Positions 46,471 to 56,664 of a stretch of DNA of 64,000 nt are shown here, piece by piece. Position numbers and translations under genes: made by a program. The notes under the pieces are model-generated. The model was given only the letters and a program-made list of their open reading frames with translations, had not been told where the DNA came from and did not search any database. Position 1 is the stretch's first letter. Each line of letters begins with the position of its first letter. The stretch is from Actinomadura sp. CNU-125 (GTDB taxonomy: Bacteria > Actinomycetota > Actinomycetes > Streptosporangiales > Streptosporangiaceae), in the NCBI RefSeq assembly GCF_001942465.1, contig NZ_MKJY01000444.1, positions 1-64,000 of the forward strand, written 5' to 3'.

Positions 46471-47274
46471 GTGACTGATCTGAAAACAGTGATCGGCGAC
46501 CTGACCATCGAGAGCGAGCAGATCGACCGCATGGTGGCGGACATCGACGACGCCCACTGGCGGCTGCCGACGCCGGCGCCCGGCTGGACGGTCGCGGACC
46601 AGGTGGCCCATCTGGCCTTCATCTTCCGGCTCGCCGGCACCGCCGCGTCCGACGCGGCGGCGTTCCAGGCGCTGGTGGAAGGCGCGAAGGACGACTTCGA
46701 CGGCGCGGTCAACGCGGCCCTGGCCGAGTTCCGGGCGCTCTCCCCCCGCGAGCTGCTGGCCCGCTGGCGGGCCGAGCGCGACGCGGGGATCGCGGCGCTC
46801 GCCGCCGTCCCGCCCGACCAGACGGTGCCGTGGCTGGTCAACCCGCTTCCCCCGGTGATCCTCGCCTGCGCCGGGATCATGGAGACGTTCGCCCACGGCC
46901 AGGACATCGCGGACGCGCTGGACGCCGCGCCGGAACGCACCGACAGGCTGGAGCACCTGGTCGGGTTCGCGGCGCTGACCCGGGACTTCGCCTACCAGGC
47001 CAGGGGGGTGCCCGCGCCCGAGGCCGAGTTCCGGTACGAGATCACGCTGCCGTCCGGGCGGCTGCTGGAGATCGGCCCGGCCGACGCCGGCCAGCGGGTC
47101 GCCGGGCCGGCCGAGGACTTCTGTCTCCTGGTGACGCGGCGCAGGCACCGCGACGATCTCGCGGTGACGGCCACCGGCGCCGAGGCCGAGCACTGGCTGG
47201 ACATCGCCCAGGCGTACCGGGGCCCGGCGGGCGCCGGTCGCTCCCCCGGCCAGTTCTCCACGACGTCCGCGTGA
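46471..47274 (+). CDS. TIGR03084 family metal-binding protein (MDMPI-like)
   Basis: 267 residues from GTG 46471. [25 protein letters not shown] gives the first metal His (the string is interrupted here for length). [19 protein letters not shown] gives the second, the arrangement of DinB/mycothiol-dependent isomerase proteins. The C-terminal half has [20 protein letters not shown]. The family (TIGR03084) is found only in actinobacteria and its reaction is unknown. A thiol-transfer or detoxifying role is inferred. It is the second MDMPI-type gene in the window. Confidence 0.8.
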   Translation: MTDLKTVIGDLTIESEQIDRMVADIDDAHWRLPTPAPGWTVADQVAHLAFIFRLAGTAASDAAAFQALVEGAKDDFDGAVNAALAEFRALSPRELLARWRAERDAGIAALAAVPPDQTVPWLVNPLPPVILACAGIMETFAHGQDIADALDAAPERTDRLEHLVGFAALTRDFAYQARGVPAPEAEFRYEITLPSGRLLEIGPADAGQRVAGPAEDFCLLVTRRRHRDDLAVTATGAEAEHWLDIAQAYRGPAGAGRSPGQFSTTSA

Positions 47275-47289
47275 CCCGACCGGGCAGGC

Positions 47290-48537
47290 TCAGGAGGAAC
47301 CCTCCATCTCGGCCACCCTTTTGCTGAGGTAGCGGCGGTCGGCGTCGGCCGTGGCGAGGGCGAGAGCCGCGCGGTAGTGCTCGGCGGCCTCGCGGTTGCG
47401 GCCGAGACGGCGGAGCAGGTCGGCCCGGGTCGCCGGCAGCAGGTGGTAGTCCGCGAGTTCGCCCTCGTCCTCGATCTCGGCGACGGCCGCCAGCCCGGCG
47501 GCCGGCCCCTCCCCCATCCCGATTGCCACGGCCCGGTTGAGCTTCACTACCGAGGAACCCGTTATCTCCACCAGCCGGTCGTAGAGAGCGGCGATCTCGG
47601 ACCAGTCGGTGTCGTCCGGGGTGGGCGCGGTGGCGTGGCAGGCGGCGATGGCGGCCTGCACCTGGTAGGGACCGAGAGTGTTCCGACGCAGCGCGTCGCC
47701 CAGCAGCGCGACGCCCTCGGCGATCTCGCCGGCGTCCCAGCGGGAGCGGTCCTGATGCTCCAGCGTCACCAGGTCCCCGGCGTCGTCCACCCGGGTGGCG
47801 CGCCGGGCGTCGTGCAGCAGCATCAGCGCCAGCAGCCCCATCACCTCGGGCTCACCGGGCATCAGCCCGTCCAGCACCCGGGCCAGCCGGATCGCCTCGG
47901 CGCACAGTTCCCGCCGGACGAGTTCGGTACCGGTCGTGGCGGAGTATCCCTCGGTGAACAGCAGGTACAGCACGCCGAGCACCGCCGTGAGGCGTTCCGG
48001 CAGCCGGTGCGCGTCCGGGACGCGGTACGGGATGCCGGCGTGCCGGATCTTCTGCTTGGCGCGGACGAGACGCTTGGCCATCGTCGCCTCGGACACCAGG
48101 AAGCAGTGGGCGATCTCGGCGGTGGTCAGGCCCGCCAGGGTCCGCAGCGTCAGCGCCACCCGCGCCTCCAGCGAGAGCGCGGGATGGCAGCAGGTGAAGA
48201 TCATGCGCAACTGGTCGTCCCGGACGCCGCTGACGGCGGCTTCGCTCTCCGCGGGCTCACCCGGTAGCGAGATCCGCGCGACCTCGCGGAGCTTGGCCTC
48301 TCCGACCGCCTCGCGCCGCAACCGGTCGATGGCCCGGTTGCGGGCGGTCGCCGTCAGCCAGGCCCCGGGCCGCCGAGGGAGGCCCGCCCGCGGCCAGTTC
48401 TGCAGGGCCTCGGCGAAGGCGTCCTGGGTGCACTCCTCCGCCAGGTCCCAGTCGCCCGTGAGCCCGACGAGCATCGCGACGATCTTTCCCCACTCGTCGC
48501 GGAAAACCCTGCCGACCACTTCGTTTTCGGGTGTCAC
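47290..48537 (-). CDS. ECF-type RNA polymerase sigma factor with C-terminal extension (ECF42-like)
   Basis: 415 residues from GTG 48537; the frame to 48705 looks non-coding. Sigma region 2 has FRDEWGKIVAMLVGLTGDWD and AFAEALQNWP; region 4 has LRTLAGLTTAEIAHCFLVSE. The long C-terminal part (residues 180-415) with GYSATTGTELVRRELCAEAI and TPR-like Ala-rich pairs, AAEHYRAALALATADADRRY, is the mark of the SigJ/ECF42 group. These usually sit beside a DGPF/YCII-domain protein; none is present. It may direct transcription of genes in this region. Confidence 0.88.
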   Translation of the reverse strand: MTPENEVVGRVFRDEWGKIVAMLVGLTGDWDLAEECTQDAFAEALQNWPRAGLPRRPGAWLTATARNRAIDRLRREAVGEAKLREVARISLPGEPAESEAAVSGVRDDQLRMIFTCCHPALSLEARVALTLRTLAGLTTAEIAHCFLVSEATMAKRLVRAKQKIRHAGIPYRVPDAHRLPERLTAVLGVLYLLFTEGYSATTGTELVRRELCAEAIRLARVLDGLMPGEPEVMGLLALMLLHDARRATRVDDAGDLVTLEHQDRSRWDAGEIAEGVALLGDALRRNTLGPYQVQAAIAACHATAPTPDDTDWSEIAALYDRLVEITGSSVVKLNRAVAIGMGEGPAAGLAAVAEIEDEGELADYHLLPATRADLLRRLGRNREAAEHYRAALALATADADRRYLSKRVAEMEGSS

Positions 48538-48738
48538 GTCTCGCGGACCGGGCGCGTCGCGACGGCCATGGCGGAAGTGCGGCCGCGGCTGGACATCTAG
48601 CTTCTGTACCCTCCTCACCGCCCGCAGAGGCTCGTCCTCGGTCCGGAGGGTCGGCGGCCCGCTCGGACCGCCGCCTTCCAGGGCGACACCGAGCATCGTA
48701 ATCACGAACCCGGTCCGCGCCGCGGCGAGGGGGCGGAG

Positions 48739-50424
48739 TCACCCCGCAGGCTCGGAACCGATCCGCCGCTCGATGTCGTGCCGCAGCGCCCGCTTGTCGA
48801 TCTTTCCGACCGCGGTGAGAGGCAGGTCGTCCGTGAGAACCAGCCGCTCGGGCAGCTTGTAGCGGGCGACCCCGGCGCGTTCCATCGCCTCCACGAACAT
48901 TTCGAGACGGAGCCCGCGTCCCGCGCCGTTCCGCGGCACGACGTACAGGCACACCCGCTCTCCGAGGACGGGATCGGGCATCGCCACCGCCGCCGCCACG
49001 CCGACGCCCTCGACCCGGTAGGCGTGCTCTTCCACCTCCTCGGCGGCGATCTTCTCGCCCGCCCGGTTGATCACGTCCTTGTCCCGTCCCTCGACGACCA
49101 GGTAACCGTCCGGGCGCAGCCGCACGATGTCGCCGGTGTTGTACCACCCGTCCTCGGTGAACGCGCGGTCGTTGTGCTCCTCGGCCCGGTAGTAGCCGCG
49201 GATCGTGTACGGGCCGCGGGTGAGCAGGATGCCGGGTTCGCCGTCCGGCACCGGCCTGCCCTCGCCGTCCACCAGCCGCAGCTCGTCGTCGGGACAGACC
49301 GGCGCCCCCTGCGTGCGGCAGGCGAGCTCCTCCGGGTCGTCCGGCCGGGTGATGCAGATGAGCCCCTCGGCCATCCCGTAGCCCTGCTGCAGAGCGCAGC
49401 CGAGCGTCGGCGCGATCTTGCGGGCGAGTTCGTCGGCCAACCGGGCGCCGCCCACCTGAAGGATCTCTAGGGACGAGAGGTCGTGTCCGTGGCCGGAACG
49501 GTGGAAGTCGAGCCACCGCTGGACCGACGCCGGCACGGCACCGGTGACGGTGACCCGCTCGCGCTCCACGAGGGGGAAGACCGCCGCCGGGTCCGGGGAC
49601 GTGCACAGCACGACCCGGCCTCCGGACAGCAACGTGCCGAGGACTCCCGGTCCCGCCAGGGTGAAGTTGTGCGCCGCGGGCAGCGCGGCGAGGAAGACCG
49701 TGTCCGGGCCGAACCGGCAGGCGCGCGCGGAGTGGTCGATACCGCAGCCGTAGTCGTCGTGCGTGCGAGGAATCAGCTTCGGGGGTCCCGTCGTACCGCC
49801 GGACAGCAGGAACACGGCCGCCGCGCGGGCGTCCGGCGGCGGAGGGAGGTCCGCGGCGTCCGGCCCGGTACCGGCCTCGGCGCCGGGCAGGCACATCTCG
49901 GTCAGGCTCACGCCGCCGTGACGTACGTCCTCGGCGGCGACCAGCACGCGCTCGAGACCGGGATGCTCCCGGACGAGCTCGTTGGCCATGGCCTGGTGGT
50001 CGAAGCCCTTCACCACACCGGGCACGGCGATCGCCTTGGCCCCGGAGTGCGCGACCACGTGCGCCAGCTCGCTCCGGCGGTGCGCGGGCAGGGCCATCAC
50101 AGGCACAACGCCCAGCCGCAGGCAGGCCAAGGTGAGGATCACGAATTCCCAGCGGTTGGGAAGCTGCACGACGATCCGGTCCCCCGCGCGCAGGCCGAGG
50201 CGGGCCATGCGCGCCGCCGCGGCCAGGGCCCGCCGCCACACCTCGGCGTAGGTCAGCCGCACCTCGCCGTCCACCAGGGCGATCGCCGCGGGCCGGGAGC
50301 CCACGACCGAGCGAAAGCGTTCCGCGAGCGGAACCCCGGTCCAGTGGCCCGCCGCCACGTAGCGTTCCGCCACGTCGTCCGGCCAGGCCACCGTCCCGTC
50401 CGCCGCCGTCCTCCCGCCCGTCAC
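48739..50424 (-). CDS. Aryl-acid AMP ligase (DhbE/EntE-like; salicylate or dihydroxybenzoate type)
   Basis: 561 residues from GTG 50424, which overlaps the P450 stop. The core motifs are FLLSGGTTGPPKLIPRTHDD, QQGYGMAEGLICITRPDDP, WYNTGDIVRLRPDGYLVVEG, and RDKDVINRAGEKIAAEEVEE with TAVGKIDKRAL. The sequence between residues 330 and 400 (LACRTQGAPVCPDDELRLVD) is characteristic of 2,3-dihydroxybenzoate/salicylate adenylating enzymes. It would form aryl-AMP and load CoA or a carrier. With the salicylyl-CoA 5-hydroxylase-like gene upstream in the same direction, a hydroxylated aryl-CoA is the likely product. Confidence 0.87.
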   Translation of the reverse strand: MTGGRTAADGTVAWPDDVAERYVAAGHWTGVPLAERFRSVVGSRPAAIALVDGEVRLTYAEVWRRALAAAARMARLGLRAGDRIVVQLPNRWEFVILTLACLRLGVVPVMALPAHRRSELAHVVAHSGAKAIAVPGVVKGFDHQAMANELVREHPGLERVLVAAEDVRHGGVSLTEMCLPGAEAGTGPDAADLPPPPDARAAAVFLLSGGTTGPPKLIPRTHDDYGCGIDHSARACRFGPDTVFLAALPAAHNFTLAGPGVLGTLLSGGRVVLCTSPDPAAVFPLVERERVTVTGAVPASVQRWLDFHRSGHGHDLSSLEILQVGGARLADELARKIAPTLGCALQQGYGMAEGLICITRPDDPEELACRTQGAPVCPDDELRLVDGEGRPVPDGEPGILLTRGPYTIRGYYRAEEHNDRAFTEDGWYNTGDIVRLRPDGYLVVEGRDKDVINRAGEKIAAEEVEEHAYRVEGVGVAAAVAMPDPVLGERVCLYVVPRNGAGRGLRLEMFVEAMERAGVARYKLPERLVLTDDLPLTAVGKIDKRALRHDIERRIGSEPAG

Positions 50425-51658
50425 CGGTCGTCCTCTCCGGCCGCCGTCCCGGTTCTCGAGCGCAACCTGACGGGCAGCGAGTCCAGCCCGTGCATGATCA
50501 TGCTCGGCCGCCAGCGCAACTCTGTCTCGGGCACCGCGAGCCGGAGGTCGGGGAAACGGTCGAGCGCGGAGCCGATCGCGACGATGCCCTCCATCCGGGC
50601 GAGCGGCGCGCCGATGCAGTGGTGGATCCCGTAGCCGAAGGCGAGCTGCGGGTTGTCGGCCCTTGCCAGGTCCAGCACGTCGGGGTCGGCGAAGCGCTCC
50701 GGGTCCCGGTTGGCGGCCAGCAGCGAGACGAGGACCGTGGCGCCCGCCGGGACGGCCGTCCCCGCCAGCTCCAGCGGCTCCAGGCTGGTGCGCAGTGCGA
50801 TCTGCACCGGACTCTCGAACCGCAGTGACTCCTCGACGGCCGACGCCAGCAGCTCCGGGTCGGCCCGGAGCGCGGCGGCCTGTCCCCGATGGGTCAGCAG
50901 CGTCAGCATGGTGTTCCCGATCAGGTTGACCGTCGTCTCGTGGCCCGCGGTCAGCATCACGAACACCATCGAGGTCAGCTCGTGCGCACTGAGCCCCTCC
51001 GCGCCGCCCTCCGCGCCGTCGTGCACGGCGACCAGAGCCGACAGAAGATCCTCGCGCGGCTCGCGCCGCTTGCGATCCAGGAGTTCCCGGATGTATCCGA
51101 GCATCTCCGCCGCGGCCGAGTTGAGTTCTTCAAGGGACAGCGTGCTGCTGGTGATGGACTCGGTCCAGTCGTGAAAGTCCGCCGCGTCCTCCTCCGGCAC
51201 ACCGAACATCTCGATCAGTACGCGGATCGGCAGCGGGAGCGCGAGCCCCGCATGAAGTCGGCCTCGTCGTGCCGTGCCATGGAGGTCAGCAACTCGTCGG
51301 TGATGGCTTGGACGCGGGGGCGGAGCCGTTCCATGCGCCGCCGGGTGAAGGCACCTGCCACCAGCCGCCGCAGCCGCGTGTGGTCGGGCGGGCCGGCGTT
51401 GAGCATGTGACTGTTCATGCCCTTGTCGAGGTCCTCGGGCAGGCGCCGCCTGTTGCCCACCGTCGCGGTTCGCCCCCGCAGCCTCGGGTCGGTGAGGGCC
51501 CGGCGCGCGGCCTCGAACCCGGTCACGAGGAAAGCGGTCTCCCCCGAGCGCAAGGTGACGCGGTGCACCGCCTCGGCCCCGCGCAGCCGCGCGTACTCGG
51601 AGTGCAGCCTCGCTGCGTCTGCCAGCAGGAAGTCGGCGGTCTGCAGAACCTGGGTCAT
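50421..51658 (-). CDS. Cytochrome P450, frame broken once
   Basis: About 413 residues from ATG 51658. The first frame has AGPPDHTRLRRLVAGAFTRR and ends at about 51250 after HDEADFMRG. The frame one base back continues LALPLPIRVLIEMFGVPEED, the I-helix MLTAGHETTVNLIGNT, the heme loop FGYGIHHCIGAPLARME, and the stop at 50421. One missing base near 51246-51250 explains the break. It is coupled to the aryl-acid ligase by a GTGA overlap, so it probably acts on the same aromatic or its conjugate. Confidence 0.85.
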
Positions 51659-51733
51659 ACCAGCGATTCTTGATGGGGACTCAGAGGGCGGCATCTTCCC
51701 TCGTGCCGCCCTCCCCGCCCGTCCGGGTGCCCG

Positions 51734-53994
51734 CTAACGCCGGGCGGCGCCGCGGCCGGGGCGGACCGCCCGGATGCCGGCCGCGAACGGGACGGGCCAC
51801 CGCACGCCCGGCCCGGAGTACCCCTGCCCGGCAGCCGCGCGGAGCGTCCACTGCGGGTCGGCGAGGTGGGCGGCGCCGAGCGCGCACAGGTCGGCCTGGC
51901 CCGCCAGGACGATCGAGTTGACCTCGTCGGCGGAGGTGATCCCGCCCGAGGCGATCACCGGGACCCCCGCCTCGTTGCGGACCCGCTCCGCGAAGGGCAC
52001 CTGGTACAACCGGCCGTAGGCGGGGGAAGCGTCGGGGACGACCTGGCCCGTCGACACGTTGATCGCGTCCGCCCCGTGCGCGGCGAGCGCCCTGGCCGTC
52101 TCGACCGCATCGTCGACGGCCGTCCCTCCTTCGGCCCAGTCGGTCGCGGAGATCCGCACCGTCACCGGACGGTCGTCCGGCCAGGCGTCGCGGACCGCCC
52201 CCAGTACCTCCAGCGGAAAGCGGAGCCGGTTCGCGAGCGTGCCGCCGTATCGGTCGGTCCGCCGGTTGGTGAGCGGGGAGAGGAAACTCGACAGGAGATA
52301 GCCGTGCGCGTAGTGCAGTTCGAGCAGGTCGAAGCCGGCGCGGGCGCCCATCCGCGCGGCCTCCGCGAACCGCTCGCGGATCTCGTCCATCTCCGCGGTC
52401 GTCAGCGCGTGGGGAATCTGGTTCGCGTCCCGGTACGGGATCGGGGACGGCGCGACGATGTCCCAGTTGCCGTCCGGCAGCGGGACGTGGTCGGCGCCCC
52501 GGCCGGGCCGGCGGACGGAACCCTTGCGTCCGCTGTGGCCGAGCTGCAGGCCGATCGCGGCGGTGGACGCGGTGTGCACGAAGTCGGTGACGCGCCGCCA
52601 CGCCGCCTCGTGCCCCGGCGCGTACATCCCCGTGCACCCGGGCGTGACCCGGCCGTCCGGTGACACGCCCACCATCTCGGTCATGACGAGCCCCGCTCCG
52701 CCCAGCGCCTTGGAGCCGAGGTGGACGAGGTGGAACTCTCCGGGCGTGCCCTCGTCGGAGCAGAACATCCCCATCGGGGACACGGTCACGCGGTTCTCCA
52801 GGGTCAGCCCGCGCAGCCGGAGCGGCTGGAACATCGGCGGCCGCGGGTCGCCGAAGACCTTGGCGGCGACCCCGTCGACGAACTCGGCGTCGCGCTCGCG
52901 CAGGTCGCCGTAGCCGACGCGGCGGCTGCGCGTGAGGAAGCCGAACGCGAGCCGCTCCGGATCGTGCCGGGCGTGCCGATCGATGCCCTCGAACCATTCG
53001 ACGCTCGCGCGGGCCGCGCGCTGGACGGCGGACGCGACCGGTTTGCGCGCCGACTCGTACGCCTCGAGCGCGGCGGGGACGTCGTGATGCGCGTGCAGGT
53101 TCGTGGCGAGCGCCAGCGCGTCCTCGAGCGCCAGTTTGATCCCCGGTCCGATGGAGTAGTGGGCGGTGTGCGCGGCGTCTCCGAGGAGCACGACGTTTCC
53201 GTGCCGCCAGGTCCCGTTGCGGACCGTGGCGAAGTCGAGCCACTTGGAGTTGCTGCCGATCAGGCGGTGACCGTCCAGGATCTCCGCGAAGAGCCGCTGC
53301 AACCGGTCGATGCTCTCGCCGTCGCTCTCCCCCGGCTCGAGGACGGTCGAGCGGAATCCGGCGGCCCGCCACACCGGATCCCGCATGTCGACGATGAACG
53401 TGGAACGGGTGGGGCCGTACGGGTAGGCGTGGACCTGCATCAGCCCGTGCGGGGTCTCCACGACGTGCAGCTCGAACTCGTCGAAGACCCGATCGGTGCC
53501 CAGCCAGATGTACTTGGATTCGGCGGTCTCGACTTCGGTCCCGAAGGCGTCGGCGTACTTCGCCCGGGTCGCGACCCCGCTCCGTCGGCGGCGACCACCA
53601 GGTCGTGGGAGGCGGCCAGCTCGTCCACCGACGGCGCCTCCGTCCGGAACATCAGCGTGACGCCCAGCTCGGCGCAGCGGCGCCGCAGTGCTTGTTGCAG
53701 GCTCGCGCGGCTCATCGCGGCGAGACCGTGGCCGCCGGAGCGGGCGGCACGTTCGCCGGCGTGGACGGTGATGCCGTCCCAGCGGACCAGCTCCCGGGCC
53801 ACCGCCGCGTCCACCGCCGGATCGGCGGCGGCGACGCCGCCGAGCGACCAGTCGGAGACGATGATGCCGAACCCCGACGCGTCGTCGGCGGGGTTGCGCT
53901 CCCATACCGTCACCTCGTCGTCGGGCCCGAGCCGCCTTGCCGCCGCGGCGAAGTACAGGCCCCCGGGACCGCCACCGATCACCGCGATGCGCAT
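51734..53994 (-). CDS. Bifunctional salicylyl-CoA 5-hydroxylase/oxidoreductase-type fusion, frame broken once
   Basis: About 753 residues from ATG 53994. The N-terminal FAD monooxygenase domain has IAVIGGGPGGLYFAAAARRL and DLVVAADGAGS. A base is missing near 53577, and the frame one base back continues VATRAKYADAFGTEVE and VVLLGDAAHTAHYSIGPGIK. The C-terminal domain (from about residue 375) is an old-yellow-enzyme barrel: PLRLRGLTLENRVTVSPMGM, GLQLGHSGRKGSVRRPGRGA and VPVIASGGITSADEVN. This layout matches anthraniloyl-CoA monooxygenase/reductase and salicylyl-CoA 5-hydroxylase proteins, which dearomatise or 5-hydroxylate an aryl-CoA. Confidence 0.87.
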
Positions 53995-54107
53995 GCTGCC
54001 TCCTGTCCGACCTGACCGGGCTCCGACATGTACACGGTGGGCCCGGGGCGCCCGCGCCGCATCTTCCCGATTGCCGTTGGGGCGCCGGAGGTGCCGACGC
54101 ACGGGAA

Positions 54108-54138
54108 GGCCGCCCACCACGGGCGGTGGTGGGCGGCC
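54108..54138 (-). terminator. Terminator of the apoprotein gene
   Basis: A perfect 13-base inverted repeat (GGCCGCCCACCAC / GTGGTGGGCGGCC, 5-base loop) directly after the apoprotein stop on the minus strand, suggesting a separate, strongly expressed transcript. Confidence 0.75.
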
Positions 54139-54153
54139 TCGCCGACAGGCGGG

Positions 54154-54594
54154 TTACGAGAAGGAGATCGGCACGGGGGCCGCGCCCTGGCCGGCGAAGT
54201 CACCGACGCCGATGAAGCAGGACGCGGTGCCGCAGTCGACGGTGCCGGCGGAACCGCTGCCGTCGACGTAGGCGCCGACGAAGGTGCGGTTGAGGACCAT
54301 CGTGGTCGACGCGCTGCCGCCGGCGTCGGCGGTGAACTCGGTCTGGTTGGCGGGGTTGCAGGCGATCTTCGAGCCGACGGTCGCGCACTGACCGGCGGTC
54401 AGGACGTCGCCGGCGTCGAAGCCGGCCGCGGCGACTTGCACCGTGGCGCCGTCGGACAGGCCGCTCGACGGGGTGACGGTGGCCGTCTGCGCCGCCGCGG
54501 ATGCGGTCTGGGCGCCCATGATCAGGCCCCCTCCGAGCACCGCGGTGACGCCGGCCATGGACAGGAGCCTGCCTCGGCTCTTGCTCTTCACCAC
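54154..54594 (-). CDS. Secreted neocarzinostatin-family chromoprotein apoprotein
   Basis: 146 residues; GTG 54594 or GTG 54591, with GGAGG just upstream. A signal peptide (basic VKSKSRGR, hydrophobic VTAVLGGGLIMGA, cleavage after TASA) precedes a mature part of about 113 residues starting AAQTATVTPSSGLSDGATVQ. This closely follows the neocarzinostatin mature N-terminus. The two disulfide pairs are visible as GQCATVGSKIACNPAN and VDCGTASCFIG, and the protein ends in PISFS. Such seven-stranded beta proteins bind and protect enediyne chromophores (neocarzinostatin, C-1027, maduropeptin, kedarcidin). Orphan homologs without an enediyne cluster are also known. Confidence 0.92.
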   Translation of the reverse strand: MVKSKSRGRLLSMAGVTAVLGGGLIMGAQTASAAAQTATVTPSSGLSDGATVQVAAAGFDAGDVLTAGQCATVGSKIACNPANQTEFTADAGGSASTTMVLNRTFVGAYVDGSGSAGTVDCGTASCFIGVGDFAGQGAAPVPISFS

Positions 54595-54983
54595 TTTCCT
54601 CCGTTTCAGTGGTGGACATCAGGTTGGAGTGGGAGCGAATCAGTCTTTTGTGATTCATCCTCCACCGGTCCGAACTCTAGCCACGTCCGCACCTATCGTC
54701 GTCTTCCAGATTGCTCATGCTCGATTCGCTTCCGATGCCTCCGGGCAGAGCCGGCGCATCGGCTCCCTCTTGCTGGTGCCGGGGTCCGTTTTCATTGTCC
54801 GCACCCGAAAGTGGCAAATTAAATTACGGTGTTATTGTTAAATATTGCGCGAAAGCATGATCGAAGAAGGTGTCAATGGCGCGATAAGGCACCCTGATAT
54901 CGCTGATGATGTTTTCGTCGCGTCCGGGAAGTGCCCTGGTAGCGGCGCGGTCCGCCGGGCGCGAGGACCGAGAAAGGAATCCC
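54595..54983. promoter_or_regulatory. Divergent promoter region, apoprotein/carboxylase
   Basis: 389 bases with no gene. The stretch around 54800-54850 (for example GGCAAATTAAATTACGGTG) is the most A/T-rich part of the accessory region. It probably holds the promoters of the minus-strand apoprotein and the plus-strand carboxylase. AAAGGAAT lies just before the carboxylase GTG. Confidence 0.5.
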
Positions 54984-56626
54984 GTGAGCACTTCGGAGGC
55001 CGACTTCGTCCCCGTGCCGGTGCCTCGGCCGCGCCCCGCCCGCGGAAAGGAGAGGAACGGAGCCCACTGGGCGGGACCGCCGCGGGCGCGTGCCGCTTCT
55101 CCCGAGCAGGAGCGCGCGGAGTTGCGCGAACGGATCGTGACCGGCCGCCGCGCGGCGATCGAGCGGCAGCACGGGCTCGGCAAGCGCACCGCCCGGGAAC
55201 GGCTGGAGCTCCTGCTCGACGAAGGGACGTTCGTCGAGTTGAACATGTACCGCCGCGGACACGCACGCGGCGACGGGACCGCCATGCCGCACACGGACGG
55301 GGTGATCACCGGATCGGGGACGGTCGACGGCCGCCGCGTCTTCGTCTACGCCCAGGACTTCACGATCTTCGGAGGGTCGCTCGGTGAGGCGCACGCATCA
55401 AAGATCCACAAGGTGATGGACCTCGCGATCGCCAACGGTGCTCCTCTCATCGGGCTGAACGACAGCGGGGGCGCCCGGATCCAGGAGGGGGTGATGGCGC
55501 TCAACGGGTACGGGGGGATCTTCCGCCGGCACGTCCGCGCGTCCGGCGTGATCCCGCAGATCAGCGTCGTGCTCGGGCCGTGCGCCGGCGGTGCCGCCTA
55601 CTCGCCGGCGCTGGCGGACTTCACCTTCATGGTCCGCGACACCGCACAGATGTACCTGACCGGGCCCGATGTCGTGGAGGCGGTCAGCGGTCAGCGGGTC
55701 AGCCACGCCGAACTCGGCGGCGCCGAGGTGCACGGGCGGCATTCGGGCGTGGCCACGTTCTCTACGACGACGAGGAGACGTGCCTCGAGGAGGTGAGGTA
55801 CCTCCTCTCGCTGCTGCCCTCCAACTACCTCGAACCCGTGCCGGCGGGGCCGCCCCGCGGTGCGGCCGACGATGCGCGGCCACGGCTGGCCGAGATCGTC
55901 CCGGCCGACCCCAGCAAGCCCTACGACATGCGGCTCGTCATCGGCGAACTGGTGGACGACGGCGAGTTCCTCGAACTGCACGAGAGCTGGGCGCCCAACG
56001 TGATCTGCGCGCTGGCCCGGATCGACGGGGGCTCCGTCGGGATCGTCGCCAACCAGCCCACCTGGCTCGCCGGGGTCCTGGACGCCGCCGCCGCGCAGAA
56101 GGCAGCACGTTTCGTCCGGTTCTGCGATGCCTTCGGTATTCCGCTGGTGACGCTGGTCGACGTACCGGGATTCCTGCCCGGCACCGACCAGGAGCATTCG
56201 GGTGTGATCCGGCACGGGGCCAAGCTGCTGTACGCCTACTGCGAGGCGACCGTCCCGCGGATCCAGGTGATCCTCAGGAAGGCCTACGGCGGCGCCTACA
56301 TCGTGATGGACTCCCGCTCCATAGGCACCGATCTGTCGCTGGCATGGCCGTCGAACGAGATAGCGGTGATGGGCGCGGAGGCCGCCGTCAACGTCGTCCA
56401 CCGCAAGCAGCTGGCGGACGCGGACGACCCGGCGGCGCTGCGGGCGGTGCTCGTCGACGAGTACGCCCGTGAGCTCATGCATCCTTACTACGCGGCGGAG
56501 CGCGGTCTCGTCGACGATGTGATCGACCCGGCGCGGACGCGGGCCGCGGTCGCCGGCGGCCTGGCCATGCTCCGGGACAAGGCGGATCCGCCGCCGCCGC
56601 GCAAGCACGGCAACGTCCCGCTGTGA
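54984..56626 (+). CDS. Acyl-CoA carboxylase beta subunit (PccB/AccD-like carboxyltransferase), frame broken once
   Basis: About 547 residues from GTG 54984. First frame: GKRTARERLELLLDEGTFVE, VFVYAQDFTIFGGSLGEAHA, NDSGGARIQEGVMALNGYGG and GPCAGGAAYSPALADF, the carboxyltransferase acyl-CoA site. Near 55760 one base is missing and the frame one base back continues YDDEETCLEEVRYLLSLLPS, DVPGFLPGTDQEHSGVIRHG and KAYGGAYIVMDSRSIGTDL to the stop. It would make malonyl- or methylmalonyl-CoA with an alpha subunit encoded elsewhere, supplying extender units. The neighbouring PKS genes make that role likely. Confidence 0.88.
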
Positions 56627-56664
56627 GAGCGGACGCCTCCCCCCGGCGCGAGCCGCCGCCGGGC

